38,577 bases of DNA from Vreelandella subglaciescola (lineage in GTDB: Bacteria; Pseudomonadota; Gammaproteobacteria; Pseudomonadales; Halomonadaceae): positions 1-38,577 of the forward strand of contig JAKDRW010000015.1 of the NCBI GenBank assembly GCA_030454225.1, in the 5' to 3' direction. Every line of letters starts with the position of its first letter. Position 1 is the stretch's first letter. Below the pieces are notes generated by a model that worked only from the letters and a program-made list of their open reading frames with translations, ran no database searches and was not told the origin of the DNA. Below, piece after piece: positions 29,806 through 37,219 of the stretch. Position numbers and translations under genes: made by a program.

Positions 29806-29920
29806 GCGTCTGAGGCGCATTATCAGTAAAAAACGTGCCAAATTTCGCCCGATCAAGCGCTTGGCCATCGCGTCAGGCCTGTACCCTGTATCCTTTGGGG
29901 CAGCACCATGATATGGATTC

Positions 29921-30052
29921 CTTGTACTTGAAGTGCTGTTTACCCTGCTGATCTCCGCCAAGGCCTGAATTCAGGAGGTAAAGCTCACCCGCCAGGATCA
30001 CTGGGGGCTGGCGCTGATCGTCATCGCCGCTATTTTCGTGATGTGGGCGTAA
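29921..30052 (+). pseudogene. Remnant of a DMT/EamA-type permease C-terminus
   Basis: In one reading frame 29921-29965 encodes LVLEVLFTLLISAKA. After a TGA (29966-29968) the same frame continues QEVKLTRQDHWGLALIVIA and on to VMWA before TAA at 30050-30052. This resembles the last two helices of DMT-superfamily permeases (EamA/RhaT type), where a helix, a charged turn with an Arg-Gln/Glu pair and a final helix are usual. No start codon with a ribosome site and no earlier domains are seen, so I call it a decayed fragment. The rest of the 383 bp gap between hemL and the regulator holds only terminators. Confidence 0.45.
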
Positions 30053-30080
30053 ACGCCCAAGGGGCCCTGAATTGAGGGCT

Positions 30081-30112
30081 AAAGGCCAGTCGTGCTGTGC
30101 CTGACGGCCTTT
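30081..30112 (-). terminator. Hairpin at the end of the LuxR-type regulator gene
   Basis: AAAGGCC (30081-30087) pairs with GGCCTTT (30106-30112), extended by GTC/GAC across a one-base bulge. It overlaps the regulator's stop codon, and the short T-run is inside the stem. Probably a bidirectional terminator. Confidence 0.55.
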
Positions 30113-30809
30113 ATTCCTCGGGACGCTGCTGCAGATTCCCCACGGTCTCGGCGTTGGGCACTAGCGGCCCTAGGTTCTGGTGTATCCAGTTGAGCGCCTG
30201 AATACGGTTATGCACGTTGATTTTACGAAAGATGTTGTACAGATGGGATTTTACCGTGTGCTCGCTGACAAACAGCTTTTCGGCGATCTGCTGGTTGGAA
30301 GACCCCGCGCTTAATAGCGAGATGATTTCCATTTCCCGGTTGGTTAAGCCGCAGGCCGGGCGAAAAGCGTTGCTCTGGTATTTGCGGTAGAACAAAATCA
30401 GCCGTGCCATCAGGTCTCGCGACATCCACAGGTCGCCGCCGAGCAGGGTGTGGATACCTTTACAGATCACCTCGAGACTTTCATTGCGATAGAAAATACC
30501 CTTCAGCTGCGTGCAGGTCAGCGTTTTCAATGCGTGATCCAGATCGGTTACGTTCAGCGCTGCCACGGGGGCCTTGGCGAGCGGTTCGGGCAGAGCTTCT
30601 TGCCAGGCGGAAAGCTTATCGATGGCCATATGATCGCTGTCGATCAGCAGCAGGGCGCGATCGTCCGCCGTCGCCTTGACGGTTTCGGCAGGCGATTGAA
30701 CGCGGATATTACAGCCGGTATGCTCGCTCAGATAATCAGCAAATAACTGAGTTTGCGGACTTTTTTCGGTGATGAGGTAAACGATATCGGTACTTTTATC
30801 CTGCGCCAT
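30111..30809 (-). CDS. LuxR/CsgD-family transcriptional regulator
   Basis: The 232 aa protein has a divergent receiver-like N-terminal domain (about 8-125, with LLLIDSDHM where a phospho-acceptor Asp might be) and a C-terminal LuxR helix-turn-helix at 155-213. The HTH contains LTNREMEIISLLSAGSSNQQ, IAEKLFVSEHTVKSHLYNIF and RKINVHNRIQALNW. The HTH and length are strongly reminiscent of CsgD, the curli/cellulose biofilm activator, but no csg or bcs genes are in the window. AGGA before ATG 30809 favours this start over the ATG five codons earlier. The 240 bp upstream region is extremely AT-rich, suggesting complex upstream control. Confidence 0.88.
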   Translation of the reverse strand: MAQDKSTDIVYLITEKSPQTQLFADYLSEHTGCNIRVQSPAETVKATADDRALLLIDSDHMAIDKLSAWQEALPEPLAKAPVAALNVTDLDHALKTLTCTQLKGIFYRNESLEVICKGIHTLLGGDLWMSRDLMARLILFYRKYQSNAFRPACGLTNREMEIISLLSAGSSNQQIAEKLFVSEHTVKSHLYNIFRKINVHNRIQALNWIHQNLGPLVPNAETVGNLQQRPEE

Positions 30810-30824
30810 GGAGATGATCCTCAT

Positions 30825-31067
30825 GCAGAGAAAGAGTGAGAAGGCCTCAGAAGAGTGTTGTATATTATTTGTTTTTTGTAAAATAAAGTGAAAAGTTAAT
30901 TTATGGTAGTACTGATGACTTTATAAATATTTGTTTTATATGTATTTAGATATATTTAACGTTATTTTTTCAAGTTAATTTAAATAGCACTATCGCTTAA
31001 GCCAAGCCGCCACTTTTGGCGGTTCAGCGCCCGGCGTACACTGACCGGCTGACCAGGAGAATTCTAT
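30825..31067. promoter_or_regulatory. AT-rich divergent regulatory region between CsgD-like gene and rdgB
   Basis: The part at about 30855-31000 is nearly all A/T with many TATTT/TTTAAA-type tracts, in sharp contrast to the GC-rich surroundings. It could bind H-NS/MvaT-like proteins or IHF. A small hairpin (CCGCCA-CTTT-TGGCGG) follows near 31010, and AGGAG precedes the rdgB ATG. I could not choose a single promoter among many AT-rich options. Confidence 0.6.
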
Positions 31068-31688
31068 ATGACCGCCATACGCACCCTTGTACTAGCCAGC
31101 GGTAATGCCGGAAAACTGCAGGAGTTCAACCAGCTTCTCCGCCCGCTCGGCATCGATGTACGCCCGCAGGCCGACTTTGGCGTGCAGGACGTTGAGGAAA
31201 CCGGGCTGACCTTTGTGGAAAACGCGCTGCTCAAGGCGCGCGAAGCCAGCCGGGTGAGCGGCCTGCCGGCGCTTGCCGACGACTCGGGGCTGGAAGTCGA
31301 TGCGCTCGACGGCCAACCCGGCATTTACTCGGCGCGCTACGCCGGCGAGCCCAAAGACGATGCGCGCAACAACGCCAAACTGTTAAGCGCCCTGACCGAC
31401 TGCCCCGAAGGGCAGCGAACCGGGCGTTATTGGTGCGTGCTGGTATATTTACGCCATACGGACGACCCAGTGCCGGTTATCGTTCAGCGTAGCTGGGAAG
31501 GCGAAGTGCTGGCCCATGCCCGCGGTGAAGGCGGTTTTGGCTACGACCCGCTGTTCTGGCTGCCGGCACAGGCGATGAGTGCCGCCGAGCTTGGCGCCGA
31601 TGAGAAGAACCGTCTGAGCCACCGCGGCCGTGCGTTGGGTGCGTTGGTGGATAAACTCAAGGCGGCGCACGGCAGGGAATTATCATGA
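31068..31688 (+). CDS. rdgB: XTP/dITP pyrophosphatase (RdgB/HAM1 family)
   Basis: RdgB hydrolyses non-canonical purine nucleotides (ITP, dITP, XTP) to monophosphates, keeping them out of DNA and RNA. The protein is 206 aa (E. coli 197). All family blocks are present: LASGNAGKLQEF, FVENALLKAREAS, ADDSGLEVDALDGQPGIYSA, GFGYDPLFW and the C-terminal LSHRGRALGAL. It is followed 55 bp later by hemW, the common rdgB-hemW pairing in gammaproteobacteria. Confidence 0.97.
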   Translation: MTAIRTLVLASGNAGKLQEFNQLLRPLGIDVRPQADFGVQDVEETGLTFVENALLKAREASRVSGLPALADDSGLEVDALDGQPGIYSARYAGEPKDDARNNAKLLSALTDCPEGQRTGRYWCVLVYLRHTDDPVPVIVQRSWEGEVLAHARGEGGFGYDPLFWLPAQAMSAAELGADEKNRLSHRGRALGALVDKLKAAHGRELS

Positions 31689-31743
31689 TCCGGGCAATAC
31701 GGATAAATCTAGCATGGTCAGGCGCCAGGGGGCGCAAAGCGAT

Positions 31744-32940
31744 ATGAATCGACCCGCTAACGGTCTGTCCGGTATAAATCGGCTGCCGCCGCTATCGCTT
31801 TACCTACACACTCCCTGGTGCGTACGCAAATGCCCTTACTGCGATTTCAATTCGCACGAATCGGGGCGCCGTGAACTGCCCGAAAGCGCCTATTTGAAAG
31901 CGCTGCTGCAGGATTTGGACCATGATCTGGCGCTTGCCGCCGGGCGCCCCCTGGAGACGATTTTTATCGGTGGCGGCACGCCCAGCCTGCTGTCACCGGC
32001 GTTTTATCGAACCCTGCTGGCAGAAATCCAGGCGCGCCTTGAGTTCGCGCCGGACATTGAAATCACCCTTGAAGCCAACCCCGGCACGACCGAACAGCGC
32101 CGCTTCAGCGGCTACCGCGACGCCGGTATCAACCGGATTTCGCTGGGGGTTCAAAGCTTTCAGGCCGCACAGCTGGAGGCGCTGGGGCGTATTCACAGCG
32201 GCGATGAAGCGACGCTTGCCGTGACCCAGGCGCGCGCCGCAGGGTTTGATAACCTAAATATTGATATCATGCACGGCCTGCCGGGGCAGACCCCGGCGCT
32301 GGCGCTGGATGATATTGAGCGCGCGCTGGCGTTATCGCCCGAGCACCTGTCTTGGTATCAGCTTACGCTTGAGCCCAACACCGCGTTTCATACTCATCCG
32401 CCGACGCTGCCCGAGGAAGAAGCGCTGTGGGATATTCAGGATAGAGGGCACGAGCGCTTGCAGCAGGCGGGGTTCTCGCGCTATGAAATATCGGCCTACG
32501 CGCAGCAGGATCGCTACAGCCGGCATAACCTCAACTACTGGAAGTTTGGCGACTATCTCGGCATCGGCGCCGGTGCCCACGGCAAGCTGAGCCGGATTGA
32601 TGAAGGTGGCCAGTGGGTCATCGAACGGCGCTGGAAAACCCGCCAGCCGCAGGCTTATTTGCAGCGCCAGCAGGATATGCGCGGATTTATTGCCGGCAAG
32701 CGCGAGGTCACCGCCGATGAGCTGCCGCTGGAATTTTGCATGAACGCGCTGCGCCTGACCGGGGGTATTGATGCCTCGCTGTGGCAGGCGCACACGGGGC
32801 AGGCGCAAGCCGTGTTACAAAGCCGATTACAAAGCGCCGTTAATAAAGGACTTTTTCAGGAATCGCGAGAAATACTGCAACCCTCACCCCAAGGTCTATT
32901 ATTCTTGAACGAACTGCTAACGGATATCAGCAATGCCTGA
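31744..32940 (+). CDS. hemW: Radical SAM heme chaperone HemW
   Basis: HemW (formerly annotated as coproporphyrinogen III oxidase-like) binds heme and a 4Fe-4S cluster and delivers heme to respiratory enzymes. From ATG 31744 it is 398 aa. The radical-SAM cluster motif is CVRKCPYCDFNSH, spaced C-x3-C-x2-C, and it lacks the extra Cys of HemN. FIGGGTPSLLS, EANPGT and NRISLGVQSF follow, with HNLNYWKFGDYLGIGAGAHG later. Thirty-eight further in-frame codons upstream overlap rdgB and are not family-like. An AGGGGG-type site precedes the chosen start. Confidence 0.95.
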   Translation: MNRPANGLSGINRLPPLSLYLHTPWCVRKCPYCDFNSHESGRRELPESAYLKALLQDLDHDLALAAGRPLETIFIGGGTPSLLSPAFYRTLLAEIQARLEFAPDIEITLEANPGTTEQRRFSGYRDAGINRISLGVQSFQAAQLEALGRIHSGDEATLAVTQARAAGFDNLNIDIMHGLPGQTPALALDDIERALALSPEHLSWYQLTLEPNTAFHTHPPTLPEEEALWDIQDRGHERLQQAGFSRYEISAYAQQDRYSRHNLNYWKFGDYLGIGAGAHGKLSRIDEGGQWVIERRWKTRQPQAYLQRQQDMRGFIAGKREVTADELPLEFCMNALRLTGGIDASLWQAHTGQAQAVLQSRLQSAVNKGLFQESREILQPSPQGLLFLNELLTDISNA

Positions 32941-32974
32941 CCCACGATATTTAATCACCCTTAAGGAGAAACGA

Positions 32975-33733
32975 ATGCGTATAACTCGAGTAATGGTGCC
33001 CCTTGCCGCGGCAATTCTGCTCGCCGGCTGTGCTTCGCAAAGTCCCTACGGCGGGCAAAATGGCGGCGGGCAAACGCAGCGCTCCAAAACGGGCACGGGG
33101 GCGGGCATTGGCGCGCTCGTCGGCGCGGCTGCCGGCGCGCTGTCGGGCGATGGCAGCACGAGCCGCCGCGACCGCGGGCTGATCGGTGCCGCCGTGGGTG
33201 CCGCCGCCGGCGCCGGCGTGGGCGCCTATATGGATCGTCAGGAAAATCAGCTGCGCGAAGGCCTGCAGGGCTCGCGCATTGAAGTCGATCGCCGCGGCGA
33301 CGATATCGTGCTCAACATGCCCAGCAGCGTAACCTTTGGCTTTGACTCGGCCGATCTGACCTCCGATGCGCGCAATGCGCTGAACGAAGTCTCCAACGTG
33401 CTGAGCCAGTACACCGATACCCGCGTCAATATCGCCGGCCACACCGACAGCACCGGGGATGCCAACTACAACCAAAAGCTGTCCGAGCGCCGGGCGCAGT
33501 CGGTGGGTAACTACCTGAGCCGCAATAGCGTGTCATCGTCGCGCCTTAACACCATGGGTTACGGCGAAAGCCAGCCCGTAGCGAGCAATAACAACGACGC
33601 GGGACGTGCGCAAAACCGTCGCGTGGAAATAACCCTCACGCCGACCGATAACGCCGGCAATCAAGGCCAGGGGCAACAGGGCCAGCGTCAAGGGCAACGC
33701 CAGGAGCAACCCCGGGGGCAGCGCCGCTACTGA
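32975..33733 (+). CDS. OmpA-family outer-membrane lipoprotein (YiaD-like)
   Basis: The 252 aa lipoprotein starts at ATG 32975 with an ideal AAGGAG site. The signal ends in LLAGC (Cys19, followed by Ala, so outer-membrane sorting is likely). A glycine-zipper region (GTGAGIGALVGAAAGAL and GLIGAAVGAAAGAGVGAYMD) spans about residues 45-90. The peptidoglycan-binding OmpA domain follows, with FGFDSADLTSDARNAL, IAGHTDSTGDANYN and LSERRAQSVGNYL. The last 25 residues are a Gln/Gly/Arg-rich low-complexity tail not seen in E. coli YiaD. It probably tethers the outer membrane to the wall. A perfect terminator follows. Confidence 0.93.
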   Translation: MRITRVMVPLAAAILLAGCASQSPYGGQNGGGQTQRSKTGTGAGIGALVGAAAGALSGDGSTSRRDRGLIGAAVGAAAGAGVGAYMDRQENQLREGLQGSRIEVDRRGDDIVLNMPSSVTFGFDSADLTSDARNALNEVSNVLSQYTDTRVNIAGHTDSTGDANYNQKLSERRAQSVGNYLSRNSVSSSRLNTMGYGESQPVASNNNDAGRAQNRRVEITLTPTDNAGNQGQGQQGQRQGQRQEQPRGQRRY

Positions 33734-33765
33734 TTCTAAGGAACGGTAGCTTCCGCTGAGCCTAC

Positions 33766-33797
33766 GCCCGCCATGCAGACGGCATGGCGGGCTTTTT
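33766..33797 (+). terminator. Rho-independent terminator after the OmpA-family gene
   Basis: An 11 bp perfect stem (GCCCGCCATGC, 33766-33776, with 33782-33792) encloses a five-base loop and is followed by TTTTT on the plus strand. Confidence 0.93.
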
Positions 33798-33874
33798 CGT
33801 GCGGTTACTTACCATTGTGAGCCGGGGTTGTTAACGACGGCTCGTAACACTGACTTTTTGTACGGCAGGTTGTC

Positions 33875-34720
33875 ATGCTCTCGTATCAGCACGCCTACCA
33901 CGCCGGCAACTTTGCCGATGTGCACAAGCACCTGACGCTGTTTGCAGTATTGCGTTATTTATTACGTAAAGAATCAGCGATTACATATGTCGATACCCAC
34001 GCCGGGCGAGGGCTGTACCCGCTAAGCGCCACCGAGAGCCAGCGGCTCCAGGAGCATCGTCGCGGCGTTGAGCCCGTCTGGCAGCATCGAGACGGCTTTG
34101 GCCAGGCGCTGCTCTTTGAATGGTGCCAGGCGCTGGGCGATACCCAGCCCGATAAAACGCTGTTGTCGCATTACCCCGGCTCGCCGTGGTGGCTGGGTAG
34201 AGCGCTGCGCGAGCAGGACGCGCTGCGCCTTTATGAGCTGCACCCGGGCGAGCATCGCCACCTCAGCGAACAGCCGCTTGCCAATAACGCCGCGCGTATT
34301 TTTGGCGACGGTCTTGAAGGGCTGAAGAAACAGCTACCCGTGACCTCCCCACGGCTGTGCGTGCTGATCGACCCCAGTTTTGAGCGCAAAGAGGAATACC
34401 AGGACGTCGCCGACACCGTGCGTTTTACCCTGGCCAAGGCGCGCCACGCCGTTTTGCTGGTGTGGTACCCGCTGCTGCCGGCCGCGCATCACACCGCGCT
34501 GGTGAATAATCTGGCCGCCAGCGGTATTGGTAAAATCTGGCGCAGCGAGCTGTTTGCGCGCACGCCGGGAAGCACCACCCACGGCATGTACGGCAGTGGC
34601 ATGCTGGTAATTAATCCGCCCTGGGGGATCGATGAAACGCTCAGCACGGCGTTTGATGAAATTGCTCCGCTGCTGGGCGAACGGTGCTACCACCGCGCAA
34701 GCTGGCTGGCGGGTGAATAA
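33875..34720 (+). CDS. rlmJ: 23S rRNA (adenine(2030)-N(6))-methyltransferase
   Basis: RlmJ methylates N6 of A2030 in 23S rRNA. The protein is 281 aa (E. coli 280), with the family N-terminus MLSYQHAYHAGNFADVHKH and YVDTHAGRGLY in the AdoMet-binding region. Motif IV, normally DPPY/F, reads DPSF at residues 166-169 (IDPSFERKEEY), a non-consensus third residue. Neighbouring conserved parts such as VWYPLL and GSGMLVINPPWG are intact, so the enzyme is probably functional. A single-gene unit behind a terminator. Confidence 0.95.
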   Translation: MLSYQHAYHAGNFADVHKHLTLFAVLRYLLRKESAITYVDTHAGRGLYPLSATESQRLQEHRRGVEPVWQHRDGFGQALLFEWCQALGDTQPDKTLLSHYPGSPWWLGRALREQDALRLYELHPGEHRHLSEQPLANNAARIFGDGLEGLKKQLPVTSPRLCVLIDPSFERKEEYQDVADTVRFTLAKARHAVLLVWYPLLPAAHHTALVNNLAASGIGKIWRSELFARTPGSTTHGMYGSGMLVINPPWGIDETLSTAFDEIAPLLGERCYHRASWLAGE

Positions 34721-34780
34721 TGCCCGCCCGAGCCGATAATAACCGCTTATTGACCGAGCCCAAGCCAACGGAACGCTAAC

Positions 34781-36334
34781 GTGTTTGCTTTTATTCGCCC
34801 CAATTTCCTTTTAACCGCCGTACTTGCAGCGACGCTAACGCTTGGCGGCTGTGCACTGCCGCCGCCCGACTCGCGCGTGGACAGCCAGGTGCTATCGCGG
34901 GCCCAGTCGACCGATACGCGCCTGGGCCACGCAGTGCAGGCGCGGCTTGACGACCACCCCGACGGGGTGAGCGGCATCTATCCGCTGGAAAATTCGTTAG
35001 ATGCCTTTACCGCCCGGGCGATGCTTGCCGAAGGCGCCGACAAAACCCTCGACGTGCAGTATTACATCTGGGCGGACGATACCACCGGACGGCTGCTGCT
35101 CAAGACGCTGCGCGAGGCCGCCGACCGCGGCGTGCGGGTACGGCTGCTACTCGACGATAACGGCATTGCCGGGCTGGATACGTCGCTTGCCGCACTGCAC
35201 GCGCACGATAATATCGAGGTCAGGCTATTCAACCCCTTCCCCGTGCGCCGGCCCAAGTGGATCGGCTATCTGTGGGAGTTTCCGCGGCTCAACCACCGCA
35301 TGCACAACAAGTCGTTTACCGCCGATAGCCAGGCCAGCATTATTGGCGGACGTAACGTGGCCGACGAATACTTCGGTGCCAACCAGCAAAGCCAGTTTGC
35401 CGATCTTGACGTGCTCGCGCTGGGGCCCGCCGCGCGCCAGGTGGGCGAAGACTTCGATCGTTACTGGGCCAGCGCCTCGGCATACCCCGTTGATCAGCTG
35501 CTACCCGTTGTGGACGCGCCGCAGGCGGTGCTCGATGAGACGCTAGAGCCGCCGGATAAGGCGACTGATGCACAGCGTTACGTCGAGGCGCTCGAGCAGT
35601 CCAGTTTTCTCCAGCGGCTGCTGGATGAAACGCTTGAGATGACCTGGGCCAAGGTCTCGGTAATCAGCGATGACCCCAAAAAAGCGCTGGGCAAAAGCCC
35701 GGATGAACGCCTGGTGAGCCGCCAACTCTCAAAGGCATTGGCTCAGCCGCGTTCCTCGGTGACGCTGGTGTCGCCTTATTTTGTGCCGACCGACTCGGGC
35801 GTCGCCCTGTTTGGCGAGCTTGAAGCCCAGGGCGTCGAGGTCACGGTGCTGACCAATTCGCTGGCAGCAAACGACGTGGCGCTGGTCCACGCGGGCTATG
35901 CCAACTACCGCAAGCTGTTGCTCAGGGGCGGCGTCAAGGTTTACGAGATGCAGCGCACGGCATCCAAGGATAGCAAGCGACACCGCAGCGGCGTTATGGG
36001 CAGCTCGGCCTCGAGCCTGCATGCCAAGACCTTCGCCATTGACGGTGAGGTGCTGTTCATCGGCTCGTTCAACTTTGACCCGCGCTCGACCCACCTCAAT
36101 ACCGAGATAGGTTTTTTGATCGAAAGCCCGGCGCTTGCCACCGCAATGGAAGAAAGCTTTGCCGAAGACGTGCCCCAAAGCGCCTACGAACTGGGGCTGG
36201 ATAACGACGACTTGCTCTGGGTAGAGCGCCACGACGGCAAGCAAATACGCCACGACCACGAGCCGGAAACCGGCCCGTTCAAGCGCTTCTGGGTATCGTT
36301 TCTTTCCTTTTTTCCCCTCGAATCGCTGCTCTAG
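34781..36334 (+). CDS. Phospholipase D / cardiolipin synthase-like lipoprotein
   Basis: The 517 aa protein has a GTG start and a lipoprotein signal ending LGGC (Cys24), so it is anchored to a periplasm-facing membrane. Two HKD motifs give a PLD catalytic pair: HNKSFTADSQASIIGGRN (His175, Lys177, Asp182) and HAKTFAIDGEVLFIGSFNFD (His414, Lys416, Asp421). QYYIWADDTTGRLL matches the cardiolipin-synthase-like group related to E. coli ClsC (YmdC), which uses PE plus PG. It may synthesise or remodel phospholipids. No partner such as YmdB is adjacent. The ribosome site is weak. Confidence 0.88.
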   Translation: MFAFIRPNFLLTAVLAATLTLGGCALPPPDSRVDSQVLSRAQSTDTRLGHAVQARLDDHPDGVSGIYPLENSLDAFTARAMLAEGADKTLDVQYYIWADDTTGRLLLKTLREAADRGVRVRLLLDDNGIAGLDTSLAALHAHDNIEVRLFNPFPVRRPKWIGYLWEFPRLNHRMHNKSFTADSQASIIGGRNVADEYFGANQQSQFADLDVLALGPAARQVGEDFDRYWASASAYPVDQLLPVVDAPQAVLDETLEPPDKATDAQRYVEALEQSSFLQRLLDETLEMTWAKVSVISDDPKKALGKSPDERLVSRQLSKALAQPRSSVTLVSPYFVPTDSGVALFGELEAQGVEVTVLTNSLAANDVALVHAGYANYRKLLLRGGVKVYEMQRTASKDSKRHRSGVMGSSASSLHAKTFAIDGEVLFIGSFNFDPRSTHLNTEIGFLIESPALATAMEESFAEDVPQSAYELGLDNDDLLWVERHDGKQIRHDHEPETGPFKRFWVSFLSFFPLESLL

Positions 36335-36445
36335 CGCCGATGGCCTTAACCGCCGCCAGGGGCTTGAGACAACGGAACCCGCGCGCCGCGCTCAGCCGCC
36401 AAAGCCGCGCTGACTGAAAAGATTCGCGGATACTAGCCGGGTGAA

Positions 36446-37219
36446 CTAGTCGTTGTCGGCGGTGCCAGGGCCGGCACCGCCGTGGGACGCATCGGTAGAC
36501 TCGACGAGTATTCGCGTGGCCAGGTGTTTGAGCTTGTCCCACACGGCATCGTCGATGGTGATGCCGTCGAGTATGGCGCGTTCGCGGCTGGCCAGCAGCG
36601 CCGACTCCTTGTGGCAGGCCAGCAGGTCGTAGTCGTATTCCGAGCGCATCGAGGGCAGCAGCTCGACGTGGTTGGCAAACACCAGCGTGACGCTGTCGTT
36701 GGGCTCGTTTTCTTCGGGCACCTGGGTCACCGCATATACGCGGATTTCGGGCACCGTGCTGTTGGCGCGAAAGCCGACGACCTGCTCGGTCAGCGGGGTC
36801 TGGGCGTTGCGCCAGAAAGCGGTGACGTTCATCCCGCGCCCGGCAATTCGGGCCAGGTAGCCCATGATCAGCTGGCGGTTGTGGCAGCGGCGGATTTTGA
36901 TCACCGAAAGCCCCCGAGCGCGCGCCTTGGCGAAACCCAGCTCCAGCGCCAGGCTGGAGCTTTGCAATACGCTGTGGCCCTGGCCGTCGAGTACGGCAAG
37001 ATCGTCGTCGCTGTAAAGCAGCACCGGCGCGCGCTCTTCTGTCAGCTGTTCGGCCAGCAGGTAGTCAAGGCCGCGGTTGAGCGCCTCCAGCCCGTCGAGT
37101 TCGTAGAGCTGCATCCAGGCCACCATGTCGGCGGCATCGCTGGCGTCACCGTCCTCAAAATTCATGCCCTGAAAGGCTTTGCGGCAGAGTCCCTGTAGTT
37201 CGTTGTAGGAAACTTTCAT
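36446..37219 (-). CDS. Uncharacterised protein, DUF3726-like, resembling a degenerate LDH2 fold
   Basis: The 257 aa protein has no assigned function. From memory its N-terminus (MKVSYNELQGLCRKAFQGMN) fits DUF3726. The layout also echoes the malate/L-lactate dehydrogenase (LDH2) family: an N-terminal helical block ending in ELDGLEALNRGLDYL, where true members have G-x-x-SHG, then LGFAKARARGLSVIKIRRCH followed by a GYLARIAGRGMNVTAF block where LDH2 proteins have their NxxHxG segment. The SHG catalytic histidine appears absent. Its ATG overlaps the TGA of the upstream gene by four bases, so the two are translated together. The C-terminus is Gly/Ser/Asp-rich. No signal peptide or membrane segment is visible. 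Confidence 0.7.
   Translation of the reverse strand: MKVSYNELQGLCRKAFQGMNFEDGDASDAADMVAWMQLYELDGLEALNRGLDYLLAEQLTEERAPVLLYSDDDLAVLDGQGHSVLQSSSLALELGFAKARARGLSVIKIRRCHNRQLIMGYLARIAGRGMNVTAFWRNAQTPLTEQVVGFRANSTVPEIRVYAVTQVPEENEPNDSVTLVFANHVELLPSMRSEYDYDLLACHKESALLASRERAILDGITIDDAVWDKLKHLATRILVESTDASHGGAGPGTADND

Noticed and set aside
29761-29961. 66-codon minus-strand open frame after hemL
   Set aside because: Covers the hemL terminator and lacks a ribosome site or homologous-looking content.
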